From Chryseobacterium sp. (GTDB taxonomy: Bacteria > Bacteroidota > Bacteroidia > Flavobacteriales > Weeksellaceae): 64,000 bases of DNA. The notes beneath the pieces are model-generated. The model saw only the letters and a list, made by a program, of their open reading frames with translations. It had not been told where the DNA came from and did no database searches. Each line of letters opens with the position of its first letter. Position 1 is the first letter of the stretch. Below are positions 1 to 8,552 of the stretch, in pieces. The translations under genes were made by a program, and so were the position numbers. The DNA lies in the NCBI RefSeq assembly GCF_029240215.1, contig NZ_JARBTK010000005.1, forward strand, positions 83,813 through 147,812. Reading direction: 5' to 3'.

Positions 1-1125
1 AAAGTTTGTAAAAACGGTCTTTGTCATGCAGTAATAAATCTGCACGTTTATATCCTGCAAATCTTCTCGCCCAGACAATAGTGAAAATATTCGGATCAAA
101 TAAATTTCCGGTTTGGTCTGCAACGATTTTAAACAATCTTTTCTTTAAAAGTTTTTTGCGGTAATCAAAAATAGTATCGTTATTTTCGTCTTTGGCAATA
201 TAAAGTTCTTTATCACCCCAATATTTGAATTCCTGAGCATTGGTAATTGATTTGATTTCACAAATTCCGGGATATTTGCTCCACATTGCTCTCGAAACAA
301 CACCGTGAAGTTGAGAAACTGCGTTTGCAATTCTTGCCATTTTCAATGCACAGAGAGAATGATTAAACAATTCTCCGTCCGAACCTTCCAGCTTTTTGGC
401 TTCTTCCATGCTTAAGCCCGAAAAATAAGACATATCGTAACACAATCTCAGGTTATGTTTTTCGTTTCCGGCTTCTTCCGGAGTATGGGTTGTGAAAACT
501 AGCTTTTCTTTTACTTTCTGAAGATTTCCGTTAAATTTTTTCAATAAATAAAATGCTGCAGGAAGCCCGTGTGCTTCATTAAGGTGATAAACTTCTCTTT
601 CGATATTCATCTCGTCAAGAAGTTTTGCGCCACCTTTTCCTAATAAAATATATTGCGCCAGTTTTGTAGATTCATTGGCATCATATAATTTGTGGCAAAT
701 TGTTTTTGAGACATGATCATTTTCCGGAACATCTGTAGAAAGGAAAAACATCGGTGCGGTATGGAAAATTTCAGGATCAAGATACCATACTTTTACCCAA
801 ACCGGCGCACTGTGAATTTCGATCTGGAATTTTATTCCCGTATCTTCGAGAAAACTGTACATTTTTCTTGTCCACGTTGGCTGTAAGGTCTGATCGTGGT
901 TTCTCGCCTGATCGTAATAACCGAATTTCCAGAGAATTCCGATTCCTATTAAATCCTGCTTCAGATTGTAAGCGCTTCTCATATGTGAGCCCGCCAAAAA
1001 TCCCAGGCCACCGGAATATATTTTAAGCACCTGCTCTATGGCAAACTCCATAGAAAAATAGGCTACTTTTTTAGTGTATTTTTCGTTAACGCTGTAAGGT
1101 ATTTTAAAATTTTTAAAATCCATAA
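1..1125 (-). CDS. glgP: Glycogen (alpha-glucan) phosphorylase, 3' end outside window, apparent frameshift near start
   Basis: This is the N-terminal part of a short-type alpha-glucan phosphorylase, which releases glucose-1-phosphate from glycogen in the cytosol. The conceptual protein contains YFSMEFAI near its start, SGGLGFLAGSH, HLNEAHGLPA, FTTHTPEEAGNE and ARRFAGYKRADLL near the window edge, all typical of the family; the C-terminal pyridoxal-phosphate part lies outside the window. The natural start seems to be the ATG at 1125 (MDFKNFKIPYSVNEK). As the sequence is given, a run of seven T at 1079-1085 puts these 15 codons out of frame with the rest; five would restore the frame. The next in-frame ATG is at 1051. 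A weak -7-like box (TACCTTTA) lies at 1152-1159 on this strand. The family call is secure; whether the frameshift is biological or a homopolymer error is open. Confidence 0.85.
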
Positions 1126-1324
1126 AAGATTCAGTTTTGTGTTTAAAAGGGTAAAGGTATTAATTAAGAAAATAAACTTTACATTAATTATATGATAAAT
1201 TATTTTTAAAACAATCTATCGAATAGTTTTTTTAACTATCTTTAAATGTAAATTTTTGATAATCAAAAACTTCAATATTGAAACGGGGGTTTCAGAGTAT
1301 TCTTTAATAATTAAAAATCACTTC

Positions 1325-2122
1325 ATGAAAAAATTATTCTCAGAGGAAGATTTGATTAAAAATCTAAGTTTATATTACCTCAACCGACATTTGAAGAAAA
1401 AGCCAATGGAGAAATATCATCGTACAATCGATGCATCACCTCTCCACGACAGAGAAAAATACAAGAAAAAAGCTGAAATTTTATTGCTGAATTCTTTCAT
1501 GCACCATTTTCCTGAAGTGACCTTTGAGAATCTCACCTGCGAAAGCCCCGACTTCATCGCAAAATTCAACGACAAAAAAATTGGAATAGAATTGACCGAA
1601 GTGATCAATCATCTTGAAATGAAAAAAGTTGAGAGCAATTTGAATAAAATTTTCCGTCAGGCAGAAATATTGTTAGAACATGAAGACACCACGAAATATC
1701 GTGGTGTTTATTTTTTGTCTTTTCACGCCCACTTAAAATTTGATACTCCTGAACAGCAACAGGAAATTATTCTAAATATCTATAAAAGCATTAAAAAAAA
1801 TAAAGCATTCGGATGCGTGAAAAGCATTAGAAAATCTTCTCATCGCAGAAATGTTTTTATCACTCACGAATACAACATGAATCTCTTTGATGAGCTCTGC
1901 TCTGAGAAAATTTTAGAATTGATAGAAAAAAAGAATGAGAAATTTCCTTACTATGACAGATCTGTTGATGAATGTTGGCTGGTTATTGTTTCAGATATGA
2001 ATTCTCTGGCATCGCGTTACACTTTTATCCAGGATAAGGAACATTTGAAGGAAGTCAAAAGTCCTTTTCATAAAATTTTCCACCTTGAAAATCTTTGTGG
2101 GAATATGACGAGTATTAAGTGA
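1325..2122 (+). CDS. Hypothetical protein with possible PD-(D/E)XK nuclease-like core
   Basis: I do not recognise this 265-residue soluble protein. It has no signal peptide or membrane segment and is rich in Lys, Glu and His. Around residues 85-105 it reads SPDFIAKFNDKKIGIELTEV, a P-D-F strand followed by a hairpin and an E-L-T strand, which resembles the D...ExK arrangement of restriction-endonuclease-like folds, with Thr where Lys is expected. An upstream helical Glu could complete the site. A longer reading from a TTG at 1256 is open, but the ATG at 1325 (MKKLFSEEDL) looks more natural; ATG 1408 is a further option. It stands alone between glgP (divergent) and a secreted protein. The nuclease link is a weak structural guess. 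Confidence 0.6.
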   Translation: MKKLFSEEDLIKNLSLYYLNRHLKKKPMEKYHRTIDASPLHDREKYKKKAEILLLNSFMHHFPEVTFENLTCESPDFIAKFNDKKIGIELTEVINHLEMKKVESNLNKIFRQAEILLEHEDTTKYRGVYFLSFHAHLKFDTPEQQQEIILNIYKSIKKNKAFGCVKSIRKSSHRRNVFITHEYNMNLFDELCSEKILELIEKKNEKFPYYDRSVDECWLVIVSDMNSLASRYTFIQDKEHLKEVKSPFHKIFHLENLCGNMTSIK

Positions 2123-2195
2123 TTTTTGAATATTTAATATAGAATATTTAAATAAATAATATTTTTTGTGTTAAATATTTTGTTTTTGTCATTAT

Positions 2196-2227
2196 TTGGT
2201 GATTATAATTAAATTTCATTATATTTG
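2196..2227 (+). promoter_or_regulatory. Bacteroidota-type promoter for the T9SS client gene
   Basis: A TTG at 2196-2198 is followed after 21 bases by TATATTTG at 2220-2227, an exact match to the TAnnTTTG -7 consensus with normal spacing. The start codon is about 30 bases further on. Confidence 0.7.
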
Positions 2228-2258
2228 ATAAAGTTTAAACCTTAATAACCAATCTGAT

Positions 2259-4361
2259 ATGAAAAAAACTTTACTCCTGCTTATTTTCCTGATCTCTCAA
2301 ACTTTCTTTTCTCAGGCAGACTGCTCTACTGCATTGTCGGTTTGTGGAAATTCAAGTATTACGTACAATCCTACAGGAATTGGTTCTGTAAACGAATCTT
2401 TAGGAGGTTGTCTGATCTCCGGAGAGCACAATTCTATTTGGTACAAACTGACTATTGCTACAAGCGGAACTCTAACTTTTAATTTGGTTCCCAACGATCC
2501 TGATGCAGATTATGACTGGGCAGTGTATGGTCCTAATGTAACTTGTGGAACTTTAGGTTCACCAATACGCTGTAATGCTGCAACGGTCATTGGAGTCGGG
2601 GCATCTACCGGTCTAAATATGACCAGTACAATAACTAATGCTCCGGGAGGATCTGCTACACCATATTGTCAGTATATGGATGTTTTGGCAGGTCAAACCT
2701 ATTATTTATACATTGATAACTGGGTTGGTGCAGGAAGCTCAGTTACGGCACCGTTTTCTCTGACTTGGGGCGGAACGGCAACATTGGCTTCTCCGTTTAC
2801 TGATCCTGCTTTGCAACCTAATGCGTTTACTCCGCCGGGATTACCTGCAGCAAATCCCGCAGATCCGAGAGAAGTTTTGATTTGTGTAAGTCCTGCAGTT
2901 TTTGATTTCAGTACGCTTACAGCAGGAATCTTGAATGGTAATCCTAATTTTATTGTTTCTTATCACACTACTCAGAATGATGCACTTGCCGGAACCAGTC
3001 CTATTACAGCTCCGATTACTGTAAACACGACAACAATTTATTATTACAGTATTCATTATCAGGATCCTGTCAATCCAAATAATCCGATCAACTTTTGCCG
3101 TCAGATTGGTCCGTTCAAATTTAAACAAGGAAATATTACGGCTCTTGACAAAACTATATTTGCCTGTAATAATAATAAAGCAGGTACGGCAACTTTCAAT
3201 TTAAATTCAGCTAATGTTTTTACTGGTTCTAATATTACCATAAAATATTATCCGACTATGGCAAACCTGAATGCCGGAACTGCACAAATTACCAATCCTA
3301 CACAGTATGTTTCTGCACCGGGAGTGGTTTATGCTCTTGTGACCACATCTGAAGGTTGCTCAGATTCGGCGGCGATTACCTTGAGTTTTTATCCTGAAGT
3401 GGTTGTAAATGATGCTGTTTTACGTTTTTGTGCATTGCAGGAAAATTTGGTAACTGCATCTTTTGATCTTACTACTGCAAATGTTACATTGCAAACAGGA
3501 ACTACAAAAAAATATTATAAATCAGTACAGGATGCAATCGGCGGAACTAATGAAATACCAGCTACAATGGCTGCAGCATACGTTTCTCCAAATGGAGTGG
3601 TTTATGTAAAGGTTTTTAATGAAAACGGATGTTATGCTATTGCAAAAATCACTTTGCAGGTAATTCCTCCTGTTTATTCTTCTGTTTTAAAAGATAAAAT
3701 CATCTGTATCGAAGATAAGACCTTTCTTGATGCGGGTGCAGGATTTGACGGATATGAATGGAGTACGGGTGCAACTACACAAACAATTTCTGATGTTGGA
3801 GTTGGTAATTATTGGGTGAAGTTAAAAACTGGCGAATGTATTTCTTATCAGACGGTAAAAGTATATGCTTCTGAGCAACCGGTTGTTTCAAGTATTGATA
3901 TTTCGAATACTACAGTTACTGTTAATGTTAACGGGGGTAAAGCACCGTATAAATATTCTATGGATAATGTCAACTGGCAGGATTCTAATGTCTTTACAAA
4001 CATCACAAGAGGTGATCATGTGATCTATGTGAAAGATGCTTATGATTGTGAACCGATTAAGGTAGATATTGTGGTGCCTAATTTAATTAACGTAATCACG
4101 CCAAACGGAGACGGAGTAAATGATGTCATTGATTATTCTGCATTAGCCAATAAACAGAATTTGGTATTCAATATCTTTGACCGTTACGGAAATAAAATTT
4201 TCCAGGCAGATAAATTCAATAATTTTAAATGGGACGGAACTACAGGAAACAAAAAAGTTCCTACCGGAAATTATTGGTACTCTGTAACATGGAATGAGAA
4301 TGACCAAAAGAACACATTATTCAAATATACAGGTTGGGTAATGGTTAAAAATAGAGAATAA
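2259..4361 (+). CDS. Secreted protein with type B T9SS C-terminal sorting domain (gliding-associated C-terminal domain)
   Basis: This 700-residue exported protein starts with a Sec signal peptide (MKKTLLLLIFLISQTFFSQA, cut before DCST). The N-terminal third has a Cys-rich beta-sandwich-like region with an SIWYKLT...GTLTF pattern seen in large Bacteroidota surface proteins. The middle holds repeated Ig-like beta domains with VVYVKV/VVYALV strands. The last ~90 residues (from about 610) are a type B sorting domain: ITPNGDGVND, then FNIFDRYGNKIF, W(D)GT, VPTGNYWYSV and a final GWVMVKNRE. That domain is known to direct export by the type IX system, whose core genes gldKLMN lie 14 kb downstream. 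Ligand or function is unknown. It is transcribed alone, with a promoter at 2196-2227 and a terminator at 4378-4410. Confidence 0.9.
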   Translation: MKKTLLLLIFLISQTFFSQADCSTALSVCGNSSITYNPTGIGSVNESLGGCLISGEHNSIWYKLTIATSGTLTFNLVPNDPDADYDWAVYGPNVTCGTLGSPIRCNAATVIGVGASTGLNMTSTITNAPGGSATPYCQYMDVLAGQTYYLYIDNWVGAGSSVTAPFSLTWGGTATLASPFTDPALQPNAFTPPGLPAANPADPREVLICVSPAVFDFSTLTAGILNGNPNFIVSYHTTQNDALAGTSPITAPITVNTTTIYYYSIHYQDPVNPNNPINFCRQIGPFKFKQGNITALDKTIFACNNNKAGTATFNLNSANVFTGSNITIKYYPTMANLNAGTAQITNPTQYVSAPGVVYALVTTSEGCSDSAAITLSFYPEVVVNDAVLRFCALQENLVTASFDLTTANVTLQTGTTKKYYKSVQDAIGGTNEIPATMAAAYVSPNGVVYVKVFNENGCYAIAKITLQVIPPVYSSVLKDKIICIEDKTFLDAGAGFDGYEWSTGATTQTISDVGVGNYWVKLKTGECISYQTVKVYASEQPVVSSIDISNTTVTVNVNGGKAPYKYSMDNVNWQDSNVFTNITRGDHVIYVKDAYDCEPIKVDIVVPNLINVITPNGDGVNDVIDYSALANKQNLVFNIFDRYGNKIFQADKFNNFKWDGTTGNKKVPTGNYWYSVTWNENDQKNTLFKYTGWVMVKNRE

Positions 4362-4377
4362 GAAGTTATAAATACAG

Positions 4378-4410
4378 AAAAAAGACCATCTTGAGAAAGG
4401 TGGTCTTTTT
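4378..4410. terminator. Bidirectional Rho-independent terminator
   Basis: An A-run, a stem of AAGACCATCTT against AAGGTGGTCTT with a GAGA loop, and a T-run lie between two convergent genes, so it can serve both strands. Confidence 0.8.
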
Positions 4411-4768
4411 AGTTGAAAATTTTAGTATCTTTAAAATAATCAGAAAGATAGATGATTTTACCATGTTCTGAAAACTGAACGATCGTACAGATGTTATTTT
4501 CATATTCACCCGATCCCGGCATGTTTCCGATTGATGTTGTCTGATAAAAGTATTTCTCATTCCCTAAGTGAAAAATCTCCGAAACATGCCATTCAATTTT
4601 CTCATAACGCCTGAAAATAGCCCGGAATAAAGCTAAAATTCTGTTTTTGCCTGAAATTTCTTTTGAAGGTGGAATCCAGATTATGCTTTCGTCAATAAAC
4701 CACTTTTCCAGCTGATCAATTTTCAGAGAATTTAAATCTTTCATAAAATCACTGATTTTGCACACCAT
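4409..4768 (-). CDS. SnoaL-like / NTF2-fold protein
   Basis: A small soluble protein of 119 residues with the usual size and pattern of the SnoaL-like (NTF2-superfamily) fold. It begins with a helix (MKDLNSLKIDQLEKWF), then DESIIWIPPSKEISGKNRILALFRAIFRRY and paired strands ending in a GKIIYLSDYFKD segment, where acidic residues often face the cone-shaped pocket. Members include small isomerases and hydrolases as well as proteins of unknown role, so no reaction is assigned. The C-terminal end reaches the edge of the shared terminator with the convergent T9SS client gene. Start ATG at 4768 is the only reasonable choice. Confidence 0.7.
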   Translation of the reverse strand: MVCKISDFMKDLNSLKIDQLEKWFIDESIIWIPPSKEISGKNRILALFRAIFRRYEKIEWHVSEIFHLGNEKYFYQTTSIGNMPGSGEYENNICTIVQFSEHGKIIYLSDYFKDTKIFN

Positions 4769-4878
4769 AAATTACTTCTTTTATCTTTATATACGGGGAA
4801 TTTGTTAACTTGGATTTAAATTCGATCAGGGAAATGTAGGGTTAATAATCGGGTTTTTAATACAATTAAAGTAAAAGA

Positions 4879-5520
4879 ATGAAAAACTTCTCAATTCTTC
4901 AACATAAAGGAATTATTTCTGATCAGTTTCTAAGTCAAAAGATTACTGATTTTTCCTCAGCTTGTAAATACATTTCCGAATTACCTTATAAACGAAATTT
5001 AAACAAAAGTAATATCAAATGTGTTTTCGATGAATTAGCCGGAACCTGCAGTACAAAACACGCAGTTTTAAGAAAATTGGCACTTGGAAATAATCATCCT
5101 GAAGTAAAGTTGATTCTCGGTATTTTTAAAATGAATACTGATTATACTTTTAAAATCAAGAAAACGCTGGGAAAATATCATTTAAATTATATTCCCGAAG
5201 CACACAATTATCTCAAAATTAAAAATGAATATTTTGATTTTACTAAACCTGATTCGGATTACAGACAATTCCGGAACAAGATTTTAATTAAAAAAGAAAT
5301 AGAGTATGATCAAATTTTCGCAGAGAAAATTTTATTTCACAAAGATTTTTTAAAGCAATGGATTGTTGAAGAAAAGATTCCTTATAATTTAGAAGAAATC
5401 TGGAATATCAGAGAGCAGTGTATTGAAGATTTACAGAAGAATGATGAGGTTGAAATTCAGAATTCTTCTTCCGTTTGCTTTGCGAAAAGTCAGGAACTGC
5501 GAGACGATTACAAACTATAG
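4879..5520 (+). CDS. Hypothetical protein with a possible transglutaminase-like Cys-His-Asp triad
   Basis: I do not recognise the family of this 213-residue soluble protein. Three motifs come in the order and rough spacing of a transglutaminase/cysteine protease core: FDELAGTCSTKHAVLRKLA (Cys at about residue 57 at the start of a helix), EAHNYLKI (His about 112) and YFDFTKPDS (Asp about 119-124). The GTCSTKHA context matches the helix-start Cys of transglutaminase-like domains. There is no signal peptide. The C-terminal third is charged and helical. It is a single gene between a convergent-side gap and mtaB, and mtaB has its own promoter. The enzymatic inference is tentative. Confidence 0.6.
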   Translation: MKNFSILQHKGIISDQFLSQKITDFSSACKYISELPYKRNLNKSNIKCVFDELAGTCSTKHAVLRKLALGNNHPEVKLILGIFKMNTDYTFKIKKTLGKYHLNYIPEAHNYLKIKNEYFDFTKPDSDYRQFRNKILIKKEIEYDQIFAEKILFHKDFLKQWIVEEKIPYNLEEIWNIREQCIEDLQKNDEVEIQNSSSVCFAKSQELRDDYKL

Positions 5521-5553
5521 ACCGAATCAATTTAGTATTCATATTTAAATTAT

Positions 5554-5561
5554 TATCTTTG
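5554..5561 (+). promoter_or_regulatory. -7 promoter element of mtaB
   Basis: TATCTTTG matches the TAnnTTTG consensus exactly and lies 26 bases before the mtaB start. No TTG is seen at the expected -33 distance; only a TTTAG is present. Confidence 0.6.
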
Positions 5562-5587
5562 CACCCATTAAAATTCAGTAATAATAA

Positions 5588-6934
5588 ATGTCTCATTTTC
5601 ACAGAACTGCCGCATTTCATACCCTTGGCTGCAAATTAAATTTTGCAGAAACATCTACTATTGCCCGTCAATTAACAGATGCAGGTTATGATAAGGTGAG
5701 TTTTGATGATAAAGCAGATGTTTATGTCATCAATACCTGTTCGGTAACAGAAAATGCAGACCGCGAATGTAAACTTCACGTAAAAAGAGCCATGAAAGCA
5801 AATCCTGAAGGTTTGGTGGTGATTGTCGGATGTTATGCACAGTTGAAACCGGAAGAAATTTCACAAATTAATGGTGTTGATTTGGTTCTTGGAGCCAAAG
5901 AAAAATTCAATATTCTGAGTTATCTTGATGATTTGGAAAAATCTGAAAATGAAGGTATTGTTCACTCCTGCGAAATCGAAGAAACTGACTTTTTCATAGG
6001 AAGCTATTCTATTGGTGACAGAACCAGGGCTTTTCTGAAAGTTCAGGATGGTTGCGATTACAAATGTACTTACTGTACGATTCCTTTAGCAAGAGGGATT
6101 TCGCGTTCAGATACTATCGAAAATGTTTTAAAAAATGCTAAAGAAATTGCTCAGAGAGACATTAAAGAGATCGTTCTTACCGGTGTAAACATCGGTGATT
6201 ACGGAAAAGGTGAATTTGGAAACAAAAGACACGAACATACCTTTTTAGATCTTATCTCAGAGCTCGATCAGGTTGAGGGCATCGAAAGAATCCGTATTTC
6301 TTCAATTGAACCGAATCTTTTGAAGGATGAAAGTATTGAACTGGTTTCTAAAAGTAAGAGTTTTGTTCCGCATTTTCATATTCCTTTGCAATCGGGGAGC
6401 GATGATTTGTTGAAAAAAATGAAACGTCGTTATTTAACCAAATTATATAGAGACAGAGTCAATAAAATCCGTGAAGTGATGCCTCATGCAGCGATTGGCG
6501 TTGATGTCATCGTTGGATTTCCGAGAGAAACCGAAGAACTGTTCATGGAAACCTATAATTTCCTGAACGAGCTTCCTATCAGTTATCTGCACGTTTTTAC
6601 CTATTCTGAAAGAGAAAATACGGAAGCTGCCGAAATGGATGGAGCAGTACCGATTCCTGAGAGAAAAAGACGCAACAAAATGCTGAGAATTCTTTCTGAG
6701 AAAAAGAAAATGGCATTCTATCAGACTCAGCTCGGGCAGACACTTCCCGTACTTTGGGAGCACGAAAATAAAGAAGGAAAAATGTTTGGCTTCACAGAAA
6801 ATTACGTGAGGGTACAAAAAGATTTTGATCAATCTTCTGTCAATCAGATTGAATTTCTGAATTTAGAAAAAATACTGTCAGATGGCACGGTTTCTGTGCA
6901 ATCGTCTTACGAAAGTTTTTTAGCAAAAGCATAG
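5588..6934 (+). CDS. mtaB: tRNA t6A37 C2-methylthiotransferase MtaB
   Basis: This radical-SAM enzyme adds a methylthio group to t6A at position 37 of tRNAs reading ANN codons. The N-terminal MTTase domain shows its three cluster cysteines at C15 (HTLGCKLNF), C51 (NTCSVTENAD) and C82 (VGCYAQ). The radical SAM cluster is C156, C160 and C163 in DGCDYKCTYCTIP. Then come the GVNIGDYGKGE and PLQSGSDDLLKKMKRRY segments, and a C-terminal TRAM-like region. The length (448) is normal. The GCKLN signature and the lack of the long MiaB N-terminus favour MtaB over MiaB or RimO. It works after TsaD, encoded at 33742-34758, has made t6A. Confidence 0.93.
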   Translation: MSHFHRTAAFHTLGCKLNFAETSTIARQLTDAGYDKVSFDDKADVYVINTCSVTENADRECKLHVKRAMKANPEGLVVIVGCYAQLKPEEISQINGVDLVLGAKEKFNILSYLDDLEKSENEGIVHSCEIEETDFFIGSYSIGDRTRAFLKVQDGCDYKCTYCTIPLARGISRSDTIENVLKNAKEIAQRDIKEIVLTGVNIGDYGKGEFGNKRHEHTFLDLISELDQVEGIERIRISSIEPNLLKDESIELVSKSKSFVPHFHIPLQSGSDDLLKKMKRRYLTKLYRDRVNKIREVMPHAAIGVDVIVGFPRETEELFMETYNFLNELPISYLHVFTYSERENTEAAEMDGAVPIPERKRRNKMLRILSEKKKMAFYQTQLGQTLPVLWEHENKEGKMFGFTENYVRVQKDFDQSSVNQIEFLNLEKILSDGTVSVQSSYESFLAKA

Positions 6935-6990
6935 TCTGTTTGCTTTATTTCCACTAAATTTATTTTTAACTTTTTTAAATCTACATTCTT

Positions 6991-8493
6991 ATGAGAGATA
7001 AATTTTTATCTTGGGGAATTGTGTTGGTCATTGTAACGTGGATCGTTGCATTGCTGATCAGAGCACATTATTGGATTCCGATCCTTTTAACGGCAATTTA
7101 TGCATTAGGGGTTTATAATACATATCAAACCAAACACGCAATTCTCAGAAATTTCCCTGTTTTAGGATATTTCAGATATTTTTTTGAAGATATTTCTCCT
7201 GAAATGCAGCAGTATTTTATCGAAAGAGAAACAGACGGGAAACCATTTCCAAGAAATCAGCGTTCTGCAGTGTACAGACGTTCAAAAAACCTGAGTGATA
7301 CTGTGCCTTTCGGAACCCAGTTAGAGGTTAATCACAGAAAGTATGAAGGGATCAAACATTCTATTTATGCCAAATCTCCGAAGGAAGAACTTCCGCGAGT
7401 TTGGGTAGGAGGTGAACAATGTTCGCAGCCTTATCATGCTTCGTTATTTAATATTTCGGCAATGAGCTTTGGTGCGTTGAGTGACAGAGCTCAGATTTCT
7501 TTAAACAGAGGTGCAAAAAAAGGAAATTTCTATCATAATACAGGTGAAGGTGGAATTTCTCCCCATCATTTGGAAGGAGGAGATCTTTGTTGGCAAATCG
7601 GAACCGGATATTTCGGATGTAGAGATGATGAAGGAAAATTTAATCCGGAATTATTCACAAAATATTCAAATCTTCCCAACGTAAAAATGGTTGAGATTAA
7701 ATTATCTCAGGGTGCAAAACCAGGTCACGGCGGAGTTTTACCCGGGGTGAAAAATACTCCGGAAATTGCAAAAATACGTCACGTACAACCAGGTTTAACG
7801 ATTGTTTCTCCGCCATCACATTCATCTTTTTCTGATGCAGCAGGTTTGTTGAGATTTGTACACCACTTAAGAGAGCTTTCTGGTGGAAAACCGGTTGGTT
7901 TTAAGCTTTGTATTGGTGATACGAAAGAGTTTGAAGATATCTGCGTTCAGATGAACGTTCTGAAGATTTATCCTGATTTCATAACCATTGACGGAGCTGA
8001 AGGAGGAACGGGAGCCGCACCGCCCGAATTTTCTGATGGAGTAGGAATGCCTCTGGAACCAGCTTTGATTTTTGTAAATAAAACATTGAAGAATTATAAT
8101 GTCAGAAATAAGCTGAGAGTGATTGCCAGCGGAAAAGTTCTGACAAGTTTAGATATTTTGAGAGCAGTTGCAATGGGAGCCGATATGTGCAATAATGCGA
8201 GAGGGTTTATGTTTTCTTTAGGTTGTATTCAGGCTTTGAGATGTAATAACAACAATTGTCCGACAGGCGTTGCAACACAGGATAAGATGCTGATCAAAGG
8301 TCTTGATGTGACGGATAAAGCTGAAAGAGTGTACCATTTTCACAAAAATACATTACACACCTGTAATGAATTGATTGCAGCGGCAGGAAGAGATTCTTAT
8401 GAAGAAGTTGATGCTACAATGTTCATGCGTGGTGATGAGTTTGAGCATCTTTCTGATAAATATTTCCCGGATATTTTGGGAAATGTGAGATAA
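6991..8493 (+). CDS. FMN-binding glutamate synthase family protein, membrane-anchored
   Basis: A 500-residue protein homologous to the FMN/iron-sulfur synthase domain of glutamate synthase (GltB2-like). Two hydrophobic segments near residues 8-24 and 28-45 suggest an N-terminal membrane anchor. Family motifs follow: SAMSFGALSDRAQ, TGEGGISPHH, QGAKPGHGGVLPG, SHSSFSDAAGL, IDGAEGGTGAAP and GSGKVLTS-like ASGKVLTSLDILRA. Cysteines C412, C418 and C423 (CIQALRCNNNNC) reproduce the C-x5-C-x4-C spacing that binds the 3Fe-4S cluster in GOGAT. There is no glutaminase domain, so it is unlikely to be a complete glutamate synthase; the physiological donor and acceptor are unknown. Confidence 0.88.
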   Translation: MRDKFLSWGIVLVIVTWIVALLIRAHYWIPILLTAIYALGVYNTYQTKHAILRNFPVLGYFRYFFEDISPEMQQYFIERETDGKPFPRNQRSAVYRRSKNLSDTVPFGTQLEVNHRKYEGIKHSIYAKSPKEELPRVWVGGEQCSQPYHASLFNISAMSFGALSDRAQISLNRGAKKGNFYHNTGEGGISPHHLEGGDLCWQIGTGYFGCRDDEGKFNPELFTKYSNLPNVKMVEIKLSQGAKPGHGGVLPGVKNTPEIAKIRHVQPGLTIVSPPSHSSFSDAAGLLRFVHHLRELSGGKPVGFKLCIGDTKEFEDICVQMNVLKIYPDFITIDGAEGGTGAAPPEFSDGVGMPLEPALIFVNKTLKNYNVRNKLRVIASGKVLTSLDILRAVAMGADMCNNARGFMFSLGCIQALRCNNNNCPTGVATQDKMLIKGLDVTDKAERVYHFHKNTLHTCNELIAAAGRDSYEEVDATMFMRGDEFEHLSDKYFPDILGNVR

Positions 8494-8509
8494 TTAAATT
8501 TCAATAAAA

Positions 8510-8547
8510 TAAAAAATCCGCTTCATAAAATTTGAAGCGGATTTTTT
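8510..8547. terminator. Bidirectional Rho-independent terminator
   Basis: A 15-base stem (AAAAAATCCGCTTCA with its complement) around a 7-base loop, with A-run and T-run flanks, sits between convergent genes. Confidence 0.85.
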
Positions 8548-8552
8548 ATTTG

